From Tetrahymena elliotti 4EA (Eukaryota; Ciliophora; Oligohymenophorea; Hymenostomatida; Tetrahymenidae): 64,000 bases of DNA. The position numbers and the translations under genes are program-made. Of this stretch, positions 1 to 14,642 are shown one piece after another (the stretch's first letter is position 1; the number at the start of each line of letters is the position of its first letter). Under the pieces are notes generated by a model. The model did no database searches. It had not been told where the DNA came from and saw only the letters and a program-made list of their open reading frames with translations. The DNA lies in NCBI GenBank assembly GCA_000231825.2, contig JH720350.1, forward strand, positions 304,760 through 368,759, in the 5' to 3' direction.

Positions 1-1356
1 AATATCTATGATTATATATCTAATCAATAAAAACAATGTTTAATATATGTTCCAATAATAAAAGTTTACAGTTGCATTAATTCTATGAAACAATATTGAA
101 TAGCTTTCATAATCGCTGTTAATATCATCCTAGTCTTATAAAGCTAGAATCTTATCTTTAAAATTTTCTATACTTACATTAATTCCTTAGACACAATTCT
201 TACTTTCATCAATTGATTTAATATAAGTGGAAATAACTATGGTAATAAGCTTATTAGACTGAAGTTAGATAGGAGTATTTACATTTATTTCTATTTTATT
301 TATTTTAAATTAAAGAATGATTAGTTTAAAATGGTAAATTTACTGTAGAATACCAGTTAATTAGCAATCCATTAAGTAATAAAGTTTGCAAATTTTTTCT
401 TGAAAGCAAAAGTGAAAAAAAATTTCAAATTCTTGGATATTTTTTTTGCAAATTAAAAGGTATTTTACAAGAATATCTTAAATAAATATGGCTATTACCC
501 TCATTTTTTAGTGCCTATAAGTACCAATCACGACATCTGGGATCAAAATTTTCCAAGTACTTTCCAGGCATGCATGTTTCTAAAGCTGCATTCTCATAAT
601 TAGAAGATCTGAATAGATGATATGTAAGAGATTTTTCAAAAAATAAAATAAATTTACCTAGATGGAGCTGTGGTCATTAGCGAGTCAGAATAAGTTTTTA
701 CTTAAAAAGTCATTTAAAATAAATCATTTTAGTATACTGAATAAAAGATTTTGAAAATGAAATTGTAAATGAGAGACTTTTTGTTTAGCAACGAAAAAAA
801 TATTAAAATAAAAAACAAAAATAAATAAAAATTACTTTTTATAAAATATAAATCTGTTATGATGAAAGATTGTCATAATTAGAAATATTTCTATGAAACC
901 ATTGATCTAAGTGTAAAGGATTTTTTTAAAAAGCAGTGTAAATATATTATTTGCAGAGCTTTTGGCTATAATTTCTCATTGAACAGATCATAGGAAAATA
1001 ATTAGGATTAACTATAATATAAAAAGATAATAAATTTAATGAAGTCTTATATGAGCATTTATTTACTTGTAACAATATCTTGGTCAACTTTTAATTTTAA
1101 AGACTTACTAATTCTCATGGCAAAAGCAATCTTGTTAATTAATTTATGAATAAAAAAGCATAAATAGAATTTAATTAAATTTGATTGAAAGTAGACATAT
1201 GCTAAAAAGCAAGAAATAATACTTTCTACTTATCACACACATATTAATCTGCTTACATTATTCAATTAGCTCTCTGCGATTATTTTATTAGGGTACACAA
1301 AGTTGTGCAATCTTTATTTTTCCATTTGCTCTATCCATTAGTTCGTTAAGACCTGC
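1..1356 (-). CDS. Cache-like extracellular sensor protein, 3' part lies beyond the left edge
   Basis: Several exons on the minus strand read as one protein. Exon 1356-1257 reads AGLNELMDRANGKIKIAQL and on. Exon 736-658 includes the stretch TYSDSLMTTAPS. Exon 608-499 contains YLENFDPRCRDWYLQALKN. Exon 258 down to base 1 is open and ends at the window edge (IVISTYIKSIDESKN...). Junction phases agree between the first three exons; one more exon is needed between 499 and 258. The motif F-D-P-R-C-R-D-W-Y is typical of Cache sensing domains (YDPRxRPWY), which bind small ligands outside the membrane in receptors and channels. What follows the Cache part is not visible. The 5' end is unresolved and may lie well upstream of 1356. 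The family call rests on one strong motif. Confidence 0.6.
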
Positions 1357-4109
1357 CTGTAAATTTTAATTTATGAAAAGGTTTATAATTTACTTTAGTA
1401 TACAAATCATAATTATCATCATTTCATAATTAAATGAAGTTGGTTGATAGCTTTAACATAAAATAAAAACATATTGGCTAGATGGTTTTAAATTATTACC
1501 AATCTTCAAAGGTTTTCTTAAAATAAAAGTACTACAAAAGTAACATTCCAACATAACCTATTATAATAGGAATTGAAATAGTAGAAATCAATTTGAGAGA
1601 GAGCGGAAACTACATTTATTAATTGATTGATCTTATTTATTTATTTATTAAAATGCTTTTGTAATCTAAATAAATTAAAAATCAATTAACAATTAGAAGT
1701 CTTGACTAAAAAAATTAAGTTTATTAACTTCCTTAAAATCTTTTAAAAACCATTTATTTTAATTTTCACTAATTTTTTTAATTAAATTAAAGAATGAGTG
1801 GGAGGTTTAAAAGCTCAGCATAAATTTAATTTTAATACAACCTTTATTTATTATTAACTTATTTTCAAACGAACGATTACCAATATCAGAGTTAGGTTTT
1901 ATCTTGTAACTCAGAATAATACCTGCCTATTCAATAAAGCACCAACTCTTGAAAACATAAATTTATCACTTATTGGCTTTAAAATAATTTAATTAATTAT
2001 AATTACTTTGTATAATTAATTAAGTATCAAAATAGAAATTGATATTTAAAGTCGCCTTTTTTAAAGATAAAAAAAATATATTAAAAATTTTGTCTAATCA
2101 AAGGATTTGATTTGATTTTTAGTTAGGTTTTATTAAATCATTTACTTTAATAATTTCTATCTATAACTTAAAATTTATCTGGTTTTGATAAAATATGCTT
2201 AAAAAAATTAAAAATACACCTTTGACGTTCTAAAAAATTAATTATTTAATCATAATAGAAACCATAAAAATACATCAGAAATTTGAAAAAGAAAAAAACA
2301 TCGAATTCTAGATCTGTGCAGATATTTGATCAATTTTAGGTATGCTAATAATTAGTTAAGTAAAATATCTTAAATTTTTTTCACTTTATTTAGCTTTTAA
2401 CTTGTGTAAATAAATCTATGATTTGGTACTTTTCTTCAAATTAGATTTTCCTTGAGGAAGTGAAATGATTCAAGAGGAATCTTTTTGTTCATCATATTCT
2501 TCAATAAACTTTAATAAAAATTTTTTACTTGCAAATAAGTATTTATTCCTCTTTAAATGAACCCCTGTTTAATTTTACTTATTTAAAAATTTTCAAAAAA
2601 TCTATTCCTATCAACAGCTTGACCTTTTTCATTAAAAATTAAAAAAGCCAAATACTAGCAATTAGTTCTTATTGCAAAAAAAGAGGCGTTGTTTATAAAT
2701 AAAAGCTTGAATGATTAGATAAATTGATTTGTTTCATGTAGAATAGTAACATAAGCATTACTGTTTGAAAAAGAAATTCGCAAATTAATACTTCCAGTAA
2801 AAGTTTAATTTGAGAATCCTATCTTCACTAGAAGACAAATCCAAAGAGATTTGTAATATTAATTACAGAAATTATTAATTTAATTTTTTTTGCGTCATTT
2901 ATAATCCTAGTTTTAATATTTATGCATTCTAATTTTATAAATTATTTATTAAAGTAAGCAAGAATCTTTACTTTGTTAAAATTTCATATCAAAATTGTTG
3001 ATCAGAAAAACATCAATTACTTCTTAATTTGAATACTGATTTTTTTTATTTGAAAAAAAATGTATGTTTGTTTAAATTAAAACAAATTTTCATTTGATAT
3101 TTATTTAGCTTATTACTACAATCAAAAAATAAAAAATAAGAAAAAGTATATAAAATTCCTATCTGTTAACTAATTCCTCAAATTTAGCAATAAAAGAAAT
3201 GTATTTTTCATCAAATCAATAAATTTTTAATTATTAATTTATTTCTTTTTCTTTCAATTTACTCTTTACTTTAGCTTGAATGAAATAACTGTTAGTTATA
3301 AAAGCAAAAAATTCTTACAAAATTCTAAAAAAAAGAGGATTCTTTTTTTATTTTTAATAATATAATATACATATTATCAAAAATTAAAATTATTCTATTG
3401 CTTTGAAATTAATTTGTAGATCAAATAAAAAAACATTTGCCATAAAAGATAAAAAAATTCCAAAATCAAATGAATTTTTTTCCAATTTTAAAAAAAAAGA
3501 TTGCTATTTTTATTTTTCAGCTTATTTGATATTTTTTAGAAGGGTTTGTCTTTTTATCCTTTCCTTCAATATAATTAAATTTTTAATCAATAAAATTTAA
3601 TTTAGTCTTTTGTCTCTGGTTTTTTGGCTATGAAATAGTTTGATAAAAAGCTAATTTGCAAATTTTCGATCTAAACCATACAAATGCATTATTAAAAATG
3701 AAAATATAAAATTGATTTTGAATTAAATCATTGAGAAACAGCATAAAATAGCCATCTTTTATCCAAAAATTTTTTTATCAAGGTAAAATTAAAATTGATC
3801 AACTTTACATAATTTACTTACTAAATTTTATTGTAAAATTTACACAATAGAAATTTATCTCAAATGAGCATATCTTATGCTATTTACAAATAAACTTAAA
3901 TAATATCAATCTAAAAAAAAATATTTAGAAAAATAATATCAAACAAGAAACAGTTTGGCTATTATTTTATTTAATACTGTTATGAAACATTAATCCTGTT
4001 AAAACACTTATTAAAATATTAATATTTTTTATGGTTTTACTTTAGAAGAAAATGCTAATTTTGTTTAAATTAAAGAAGAAAAATAGTAACAAATAAGAAT
4101 TTAATTATT
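1357..4109. other. AT-rich stretch, no resolved gene
   Basis: Mostly homopolymer-like A/T sequence. The part nearest the Cache gene probably contains its further 5' exons, for example short coding-looking pieces on the minus strand near 1890-1960 and 2440-2500, but I could not link them in frame. Beyond about 2600 I see no supported gene. The 65-codon frame near 3403-3600 is low-complexity Lys/Phe/Ile and is not supported. Confidence 0.4.
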
Positions 4110-7100
4110 TCAAAAATTTTTAGGCAAATTAACATGCTATCTAATTACTGGGGGTCTTTTAGAAGAATTTTAACTTAAAGCCCTCATATTTCTATTTTTT
4201 TATGAATTAGGGAAATTTTAATTATTCGAGGATTAGTTTGATGGATATTGGGTTTGCATCATAGCTTTATTATTTTAATATTATTTAATTGAGTTATTAT
4301 TATTGTTCCATCCAGGAGATGTACTTTCATATAAATTGTTAGTTTAATTAAATTATGGTATATTTCGAGCAAAGTTAGAATATTATGGTTGATCAAATGC
4401 ATAATTTTCCTATTTTTCCATAAAGCTTGTATCTGCTGCATTGTAGCTACTGTTTTGAGTATTTCTATAACCTGTTGAAGGTAATCTTGTATTTGGTTAA
4501 GTAAAGCTAGTATCATTCTTTTAAGAAGAGCTTGTTCTCGTATAAAGTAATTGTTATCTTAAAGAATTTGGTAAAGGTTGAGATTCAGGAGAATGTTCAT
4601 AATTGAAAGAAGATTGTTTCTATCCTTTGATATTATTGTAGTACATGGTATTATTAAATTGATTATTGCTTCCCATTTTTTGCTAATAAAGTGTAGAAAA
4701 TTATTATTAAGTATTTATAAATGAGTTATAGTGTTAGGTATTTTGTGGAGGAGGTGAAAATTCCTCTATTGCATTCATTGATGTCTTAGCTGAGACTCTT
4801 TATCCTAACTGACTTTTCTTTAGTTTAGCAGAAGCTGATTTGAAGTTTTACGTCATGAGATAAGCAGAATTAGCTTATTAGTTTTAAGTTGAAGATGAAG
4901 CTATCATATCTAGGGTTTAATTTAAATGCATTCTAGTTGGCTCTCCATAAAGAGCAGTTGGGTTGAGTCTTGTTTGTAATTCATTATTTTCTAACTCTAA
5001 AGATTTAAGTCTTTAACTTAAGTGTTTTTTTTCTTTCCTTAATTAGTGAATTTCGTTAACAATTTCTTAGCGAGTGACTGTTTAAAAGCCAAAATCACTA
5101 GTAAATGTTTTGTTATTAATTTTTGAAAATCCATTAGCTTCATCAGCAATTATATTATTTACCTCTGGTTCCTCTAAGACTTTCTTATAATCAAATTTAT
5201 TTTTAAGCTCTTTCTCGTTTTCAATATCTTTTGATAATATATTCTCCATAATTTCAATCTTTTCTCTTAAATCACTATTTTCCATCTATAACTAAATATT
5301 TTTAAAAAAGCCAAATAAATAAATATTTAAACACTAAAAATTATGGTATTTTAATATTAATAATCCCTTTTGGAAAATTATGATTAAAATTCATTTTATT
5401 TAAAATTTGAGTAGAAATATTTAAAATTAACAATTGAACTAAAAACAAATAAAGTTGAGTATCAAGTCTATCAGTAAAACCAACATTGAATTTCATTAGT
5501 ATTTTGTGATCAAGACGTTAAATAATTTAAGTTCATTATGAGAATAAAGAATATTTTGATTTATCATCAATATCAAATAGCAATTTAATCAAAAAAAAAA
5601 AAAAGAAATTACTATATTGAGTTCATTTTCTACTTACTCATTATTCTTTGTTAACTTCTCAATCATTTCTCTCATATTTATATTAGATTAGAGTAGATCT
5701 CTCACCATATTTGCACTTTCTACTAATCTTCTTATGATCATCTGAGTTATTAAAATATATTTTTATATAAGGGATATAATTATAAAATTTACATCAGAAC
5801 TCATAAGACCTCCATCGATGCTTAACTCGCTACTCATTTTATTCAAAGACTTTTTCACACTGGATTATAATTGAGATTGATTTACTTAATTATCGTCTGG
5901 CTTTATTTTTTTAGGAGTTTCATCAAATTTCTCTTTTTTTGGAGTTTCGTCTGATCTTTTGGCTTCCTTATCTTTTGATGATGTTTTTGGCTCTTCAAAT
6001 TTAGAGCTTTCTTCTTATATTTGCTATATTGAAGTCTGTTTATTTTTTTACATTTTCAGAATATCTGTTCCATATTTGTTAATATTTTCTGTAGAAAATT
6101 TGCTTAAAAATGCTATGTGCTCATTTGCTCTCGCTAAATCTTTAGTTAATTCTTCTACTTTAGCCTTTCAAAAAAAATATAAATTATTAAAATAATACTT
6201 ATAATTTTTACTTTTAGTTCAGCAATAAGTCTATTTTTAGGATCTTCATTTTTGACTGGTTCATTCGATATTTAACTTGCCTTGGTTGCATAATTAAGTG
6301 TGGACATATTTTCTTCATAATATTAGTCACATGGCGATAAGCAAGCAATCTAAACATTAAGATATTTAATTTATTCATATATAATTTTAAACATAAATTA
6401 CCATAAGACAATAACTATTTCCTCCAATAGATTGCTTAAGTAAAGAAGTTAACTTAGAATCTCTATATGGTACATGAAGCTGCTTCATAGTATTATTTTA
6501 GTTACCTAGCTGATTTTCTTCTAATTACTAAATAGATTAATCTGCTAGTGCTGATATAACCTATCTCAAAGTAAATAAACTTTTGTTAATTTCTATGCAT
6601 TCTTTAAAATTTTATCCTTCTGTTCCTGTTTAGCTTTATCTTTCACTACCAGCCAAATCAACTAAGTGAAGTTTAGCAGAAATTAAATTATCTGGGTCTA
6701 ATCTACTAATAGAGTCCACTTTGATAGTCAGTATACAATGAGATCTGCTGCTCTAAGCATTAAGTTTATGACTAGCCATAATCTTTTATATTTAAATTAT
6801 TATTATAAAAAGATATTAAGTTAAAATTATGATCAATATATTTTGTTTAGTTTTTGCCTTTAAAATTGTCTGTCCATTCACTCACTCATTGATTTGTTTG
6901 CTCATTTTAAAGAGCATTTATGCTTAACGAATAACTTATTTAATATTTTACCTTGTTTTTAATGCCTTTTGTGAGCATTTCATATGCTTCTTGTAAGTTA
7001 GAACATTCGAAGACTAATAAATTTTCAACTTAAAACTAATCTTTTTTGTTCCATCTTAATTTTAAGCCAGGGCCATCATTTTTCTTTAACTAATCTGTAT

Positions 7101-7860
7101 TTAACAAATCATAGATTTTTTCATTGTAGATTTGCAGATAAGAAATATAGACTTTGTAGATTCTTTCATTCTTATTATGGGCAGTTTATATTTTTTCAAA
7201 CAGCCTATTAATAGTTCTAGGTATTATGCCTTATTGATCTTGATTCTATAAATAATTATTGCAATGTTATACTTAACACCTCCATAAATACTTACTTACT
7301 TCATAGTTTATAATTGGTTTTAAAACTTGTTTTTTATTACCATCAGATACCATTTCATAATCAAATCCTTCCATGCTAAAAGTTTTACCACTACCTGTTT
7401 GCCCATAAGCGAAAATAGTGCTATGGTAACCCTAAATAAATTGATAATTTGTCTTTATTTGATAGTAAATAGATTTGCTGATTTACTTCGATGACCTTTT
7501 ATATGAGCTAGTCTATAGAATTCTTTTCATATAAATCCTATTAGCTGCTCTATTCATCTAATACTTAATCAAATTTAAACTATTTAGTTGTCCTATCATC
7601 TAATTGTATTCTATTTATACATAAATATTTTAAACTCTCATGCTTAACAATATAAATTATTTATATTTTTTAATATTTATTCCTATTTATTTGTGAAGAG
7701 TGAGCAAAATCCATATTAAGAATAATCAGAAAAATTATATTAAATACTATATTGATTTCTAGCTATGCTTAACCTGCAACTTTGTGCAAGTTAGGTTTTT
7801 CTATTTCTCAGACTCTAACTAAGGTCTGACTCTGATAGCCACTCCTATCCTTGTTGGCAT
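4110..7860 (-). CDS. Kinesin motor protein with coiled coil and Gln/Asn-rich tail
   Basis: A microtubule motor. ATG at 7860 opens MPTRIGVAIRVRPQ, the usual first beta strand of the kinesin head. Then come the P-loop stretch YHSTIFAYGQTGSGKTFSMEG (N-4), GIIPRTINRLFE, the LQIYNEKIYDLL segment, switch I (AQSSRSHCIL), switch II (HLVDLAGSER) and PYRDSKLTSLLKQSIGG. The nucleotide-site residues look intact. After the head come charged helices (ELKVKVEELTKDLARANEHIAFL), a Lys/Glu/Ser linker, a second coiled-coil exon starting MENSDLREKIEIME near 5285, and a tail rich in Asn, Gln and Ser ending at TGA 4110. Many TAA/TAG codons are read as Gln. There are several AT introns (for example around 6790-6960 and 5290-5637); not every junction could be phased. 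An N-terminal motor suggests plus-end movement. The kinesin family is undetermined. Confidence 0.9.
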
Positions 7861-10272
7861 AACTTAAATTTTGGCCTTTTATACTTTACTGGCAGCTGGC
7901 AGCTTTTCCTATATAATTGATATTTAAGTAATAAACTAACAACTAGATTGCCTGAAATAATTATAAATTTAAAGCTTTAAAAATAAACAAATACTTTACA
8001 ATTCTTTTTCTTATTTATCTCAAAATTTGGGTGTTAAAAATTGAATGATTTTAAATTCACTAAAATTTTGACTTGTTTAATCGCAGATTACTAAAATAAT
8101 AATATATATTAAAACTTTCCTTGCAGCCTAACAAACAAATAATTTCATTTAATATTACCATATAAACTAATCTATTCCTAAACCATCAATAATAGTATTA
8201 ATATTTTTTTTACCATATGTGATAAAAAAAACACCATTCATACTTAATATTTAATTTTATTTGCTTTCTTATGATTATTAATAAACACAGTAAATAAAAG
8301 ATTTAAAATATTTTTAGACCAATAAAATTTTATAAATAATTTTAAACATTCCTCTAAATTACAAATACTACTTAAATTCAATACTTTTGTTACTGTAAAT
8401 TTGAGAAATAATATTCATCTATTTAAGAAGTCAGGGATTTTATTATATCTCAACAGTCATCTACTTTAAGTATCCTAAAAATTTTATTTCATTAAATCTT
8501 CCTCTCTCTCTCTCTTTGTTAAATTATTTTTATAACAAGATAATATTTTTTCTCATTTCGAATTACCTAAAAATTTTAGTTAAATTAAAAAACAGTAAAC
8601 GAAAAATAAAAATTCCTCTAAATATGAATCAAAAATTATTTCATCATAAATTATTTTTTTTTAAATAGAAAATATGTACACATTTTATAATTTAATTTTT
8701 AAAAAGGTATTTTTTTTACAATATTCTGATTGAATGTAACTAAATAAAATTATTTCCTACTTTCGATAAATAGTTTAGATCTCTCATATTGTTTAGTTAC
8801 TTGCTTGATGAAAATTTATTTTCATTTATTATCTGAAAAATAGAAAGTGGTGTGGTAATTTATTTCATTTATTTACATACTTATTATTTACTTTTATGTT
8901 TACTTTTACAATATTTTTGAATTCTTCTTATTTGAATTCTTAAAAAAAAAAAGAAAAATCAGATAAAATTTTGTTAGATTTTTATAAATTGATAATTAAT
9001 TATTCAGAAAGTTTCTATAAAATAATTCTAAACTTTTGAGCATTTGTGTTTGTCTTATTAAATAATTTTTTTCAGTCAAATAAAGTAAAATATTTTTTTC
9101 AAATCATAAATATAGAAGTTTTGTTTGCAAAATTTTTCTTAAAATAAAAATACTCCTAAAAATAAAATACAAATTATATAAAAATGAAGTTTCTATTTAT
9201 AGTAAATGATAAATTTTTTTCTGTTTAAAGCAAAATTTTTTAGATAAAAATGAAATAAAAAAGTATTATCATTTTTCAAATTTAATTTATTAGTATTTCA
9301 TATTTCATATTCTTAAAATCTTACTAAATAAGCTTATACCTAATATATTTATCAACCTAACTAATTTTGTAAATTTTAATTTTATGTTTCTGAGAAAATG
9401 AAATAACTTAAAGATTGTTTTTGAAATATTAAAAATAGCTCAAATTTAATTTGAAATTATCTGAAAGTATTTTAAAAGTGTAATCTTAAACAAAATACTT
9501 TATACTTTTTCTTACTGGTTCTAAAAAATATAACAAAATTTGAATTTTTATGATTGATGGATTGGATATTTTGACATCAAAAAATATGTAATTATTATTT
9601 TTGTTTAACGATACAAAAAATAATGATTGAATGATTTCTACTTATTTGTTAATTCCTAAAAAGTATTTGAAAATAAAGTTGATTGATAGGTTTAAATTCA
9701 AAAAAATGAGTAAATGTTAAATGAATAATTAAGACAAAGAATTCGCATTAAGAGTTGTTTGAAAAAAGTAAAAATAAAAGAAGAATCTTTAAACGAATTT
9801 GTTTTTTATCAATATATTATTTTAATTTCTATTGGTTTGTTAACAAAGAAGAATAATACTATATATATTAACAATTTCAAGCAATTTACTTAATTAAGTT
9901 AACAAGCAAAATAGTTAAGTAATTAAAATTAATCGTTGATTTCTATTTATTTTCATTTAATTTAAAATAGCATTAACAAATAATAAGGAGAACAAACATC
10001 ATTTAAAGAAGTCTACTTTTTTTAAATTGATTCATTCACTTTTTTTAAACCAAAACTATGAGTGAGTATGTATAAAGTGTATACTTATCAAGCTGTCCCA
10101 CTGATAATTCAGATATGCTTAATAGATTTGTAATTTATTATGTCACTTACAAATTTAATACTAAAATATGTTTATATGTGTCGATAAGGAAATTTTAATT
10201 TCATCAAAATGATTTGAATTCAAATGTAAAAATATTAAAATTCTTTTAATTCCGTAGATAACAGGGTCAAAT
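7861..10272. other. Intergenic, nothing recognised
   Basis: About 2.4 kb of A/T-rich spacer between the divergently transcribed kinesin and coiled-coil genes. It probably contains both promoters. No coding segment, RNA gene or long repeat is visible; there is only a short CT run (tctctctctctc) near 8505-8516. Confidence 0.5.
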
Positions 10273-13200
10273 ATGAAATAAAATTTTGCTAATTCTTTTA
10301 AGCCCCCTAATAGCGCTGATGACTTACAAAGAAATAACTTAGAGCTGTAATAAAAAATTTTTTTGTTAGAAAAGGAGAGGCAAGAAATGATAGATAGAGA
10401 AAACAACTTAAAGAAAATAAATGAATAAATCATGGAAGCATTCAACACAGTTGGGCCTGACAATTCTGTAAATAAATAAATATATACATTTATTTTAATG
10501 CATGCTCATTTATATAAAAAAAAACTAAAATTATAGAATAAAATAAACAAAGAAATATAAATTTTAGAAGACAAACATTAAAAAGAAATGTAAATTACCA
10601 GGGAAAAGATAGAGCTTCTACAAGCTTAGCTTGAGCAAGAAGTAGTTTATATTAATTGAAAAATAGGTTTCTAAAAACAATTTTATTTCTTTAGAAAAAA
10701 TAAAACTCTTTAAGAACCACTATGCTTGAAAATGAAAATTAAGCTTAAAGGATATAAGCAGAGCATTTGAAGACCGAAATTTAAAAGAATTAACACTTAA
10801 TTAATCTATAAAATAGCAAATATGAAACCCTTTTAAAAACAGCAGAAGCTGAGAAAAAGTATTTAATTTGGTTTTTGGTTAATTAATTCATTGATATAAA
10901 TAAAAATCATTTTTAATTAAGGTCTCTTTAAGATGAGATTGATAATTAGTGGAAGAAAAAAGTTGAATAACTTGAAAGCTAAGTTGAAAAGGAGAAAATA
11001 GATTCAAATAACCAGAGACAAACTATGCTAAAGGAAATGGAATCTAATTTAGAAAATTTAAAGATTTGTCATGAACATGTAATTTATTAAATGTTAATAC
11101 CTATAAAAATAAGTAATAAATTAATAATAATTAGGAGAAACACTTGCTTTGGACTAAGGTTAATGCTCTATCTAATGAAAAGAATATCGTTTAAGGTTCA
11201 TGTGAATAAAATCAAGAACTATACAATGAATTAAAGAGAAGAAGCAAGGAGGATGTAAATTGAATTAAAATAGAAATATTTATAGCTTTATAATTTACTA
11301 TTAATTAAGAGGGATAACTTTATGAAAGAAATAGAGGCACTCAAGAATAAAATTTTTTAGTTAGAGCAAGAAAATTTAAAAATTTAACACTATGAAATGC
11401 TTCAACTCTAGCATGTAAATTAACTAAAATAAAAAGAACTTGTTTTTGAAGAAGAAAGGAAGAAATACATTTTCAAAATAAAAGAAATGGCGTAATTTAT
11501 TTTTATAAAAAGAGATAAATAATTAAAATATTTTAAATAGAGTTCAACTTAAGAAAGCAGAATAAATTGAAAAGAATCTTCAAATCTTAATAAGAGAAAA
11601 AGATTTCATTATTGAAGATAACAAAAAAGAACACTAAAAAAAGCTTTTCTTAGAAAAAAAGAAATCAGAAAACTTGCAAGAAGCAGCTATCAAAATAAAG
11701 GAAGATTACACTAAAAAGAATGCATTCGTTATTTAAGAAATTTTAACTAAGGAAGAAAAAATCAAAAAACTTAACAAAGAAATCATGAAGCAAGGAGTCT
11801 CTATGAGCAAAATAAACTAATCAAAAACCAACAGTAAACAATAAAAACAAACAAACAAAAAAAATTTTTTTTTGATTATTTTTAAAGTCTACAAATATTT
11901 TTTCTAATTTTTAAAAATCATCTAAAAAATTGTTAATTAAATATCTGACAAATTTAAATTTAAATCCTAAAAAATTTACTTTAAAAATAATAAAGCTGAT
12001 AAAATTAGCATAATTTATATCAAATTAAAAATAATTTGACAATTTCTTAAAAAAAGCAATTATTGATGAATAATCTTGAAAAAAAAATTAGATTTCTAAA
12101 ATCTGAAAAAATTACTTAGCAAATAGATATTTTTAATTTAAATTTCTGAATATTTTTTAGGCTATTGATAACTTTTAAAAAAGATAGCTAATTCCAGATA
12201 CTTCAAAATAAATTTTATAAAAAAAATTATTTTATCTAAAAATATTAATAATTTGAAAATAAATATTTATCAAAAAAAAATTAAAAAAATTATTAATAAT
12301 TATTTTAAAAAGTGACAACTTGGTTAGATCCAACTCTTCAGCTAGAAACAGTTAGATTAAATAGTAATTAGTAAAACATAACTTCAATACTTAACTAAGA
12401 AACTATACCTGATATGAATTTACTTTCTAATAATGTTCCTCAAATTACAAACAGTAATGCATTTTTGCAAGAATTTGCTTTGAGTTTTGGTTCTCCAAGA
12501 AATCTTTTGGACCATTCTCCTTAGTAAATAGATGATAAATATTTTAAAATACTTGAGTAGTAAAAATAAAACTGGTAACAATAGCTCAGCTATAATTAAA
12601 ATGGATTGTCATCTTCTTTATCAGGTAGTCGTATTGCTGCTTAAAATTTATCTAAATAGTAAAGTAGTCCATTCTTAAATGAAACAATTGAACCTATTCT
12701 TTTATCATCTTAGCAACCTCACAATACAAGAGATTCCTCTAAGCCTACTTTAGTTACAAAAGAAGATAAAATTTAAGAGACTTAGAATGAAAGCGAGGAC
12801 TAATCATTCAATGATGAATCCTGCTTTGAGGAAGGAAACTTAAAAATAAAAAACAATTAAATACAATTAGCATAATCTGTATTTAATAGCAAACACTCTT
12901 CCTTAGGTTATATTGGTTAGAATATAACTAACTCTCTCCTTAACATAAATAGCTAATAAGCATTAAACACAGCTCCAAATACATCTAGATAGGGATTGAG
13001 CTCTAATCCATAAACTAGTTCAAATACTAATTTAGACTTGAAATAAAACAAGGGATTATCAAATAATGGGTCTAAAAGTAAATTCCCTGTCTCCACTAAT
13101 AACTCTTAGAGATGCTAAACAGTCTCAACTGCAAAAAAGAAACAATATCTATAGTAAAATTAATAAGAAAACGATAAGACACCTAACACATCAACTAACC

Positions 13201-14642
13201 TTAAAGAAAGAAAATCTACAAATACATCTATATAATGCAAAACTCCTAATTTAAGTACAACAAAAAAAGAAATTTCTTTAAAGAGCTAAAAAAACGGTTA
13301 ATATTAATAAATCTAGTCCCCAAATAATGCTAATACCAGCATTAATATAGGTCAAAGCTTTAGCAGTTATTTAGTCCAGCCACAATCTTAAAATACATCT
13401 GATAGCAAAGATATTTCTAAGAGAGGCTTTAGTTACAGTACTCATACATCTAATAATGTAAATAATTCAAATATAGTTAAAAATTCGGCATCTTTGCACA
13501 GAAATAGTAATAGTAATTTAGATTTTAAGAAAGATCAAGTACACTCAGAATCTTAAAAATAAATTCAATAGCAATAACACATAACAAAAACTGCGAATAA
13601 GCCTAAATGCTCTTAAACAAGCTTAAACAATATATAAAACTAGCAAAACATAGGGTAGGAATAATAGTAAATCACTGCTATTTAAAATAGCTAATCTCAA
13701 TAATAATAATAATCTAATTACGGATATGGATATATGCAATAGGGTTATTTAGAGAAGATGTAGAATAATTAAAATATGAACAATCAGATGAAAGAATAGT
13801 AAAACTAAAATAAAAATAATTCAACTGAGTCTGTTTTTAGCTATCAATATAATACTAATCCCAATTAAATTAACAATTAGTAAAGTATCTTGTTAAAGAA
13901 TTGCTAGTCAGAATAAAAAATTTTGCAATAACCTCTATAGGATAGCAATAAAAATAATTAAGAATAAGTATTAGTCAGTTCGAATAATATTAATTAAACA
14001 AAAATCAATAAAATTAACTTAAGACCCAGTAATATGGTGAGATAGGCTGAATTACTCTCTCATGTAAATAATTTACTTGATATCCTATAAAAAAGATAAA
14101 AAGAGTAACCTAACTCGAGTACATTAAATCCTTAAGAGCAAAACTTTATCTATCAATAAATTCAATAATAAGCTGAAGAATTCTAGACTGAAGAAATCAA
14201 TAATTTAAAAACATCAATCTAATAAAATAATATACCTAAAATTCTTACATCTTTAGAAAAAATCAAAAATAGACTGATTAGTAGTAAATCATATGGTTAG
14301 CAAATTTAGACTAATTTATACCAAAATTATGGTTTTGATTACTCAAAAAGATCAGAAGGAAGTGATGTCTTTGAAAGATTTTATAAAAATGTTTAGAGCC
14401 ATATGTCAAATAATCATCAGCTCAATACAGAAAAAAGTGAAACTTGCATATCTTAATAAACTCTACCAAATGAATAGGACATACCTTTTATAAACCCAGT
14501 TAGAGCTTCTGATGTAACTAAAACAATTGTGCAACAATCTTTTAATTTCGGTCCTAATTCAAGTATATAGTAATTATCAGCTAACAACAACACATATAAT
14601 TAAAATACAGGACCTGCTGTTAAAACAATATAACTTAAGTGA
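10273..14642 (+). CDS. Coiled-coil protein with long Gln/Asn/Ser-rich C-terminal half
   Basis: Function unknown. Eight exons join in phase: 10273-10467, 10537-10641, 10695-10858, 10922-11078, 11135-11254, 11310-11491, 11541-11833 and 12313-14642. Exons 1-7 encode about 400 residues of almost uninterrupted coiled coil (for example QKEMQITREKIELLQAQLEQE), typical of a structural or centrosomal/basal-body scaffold. The last exon encodes about 775 residues rich in Asn, Gln, Ser and Thr, with a few ordered patches near the end (EKIKNRLISSK, DYSKRSEGSDVFERFYKN). The first ATG after an in-frame TGA was chosen as start. The 479-base intron 11834-12312 joins the halves in phase (A|TG), but a split into two genes is not excluded. 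The Gln codons are largely TAA/TAG. Confidence 0.75.

Noticed and set aside
3403..3600. 65-codon frame in the left spacer
   Set aside because: Low-complexity Lys/Phe/Ile sequence with no ordered segment and no neighbouring exon.
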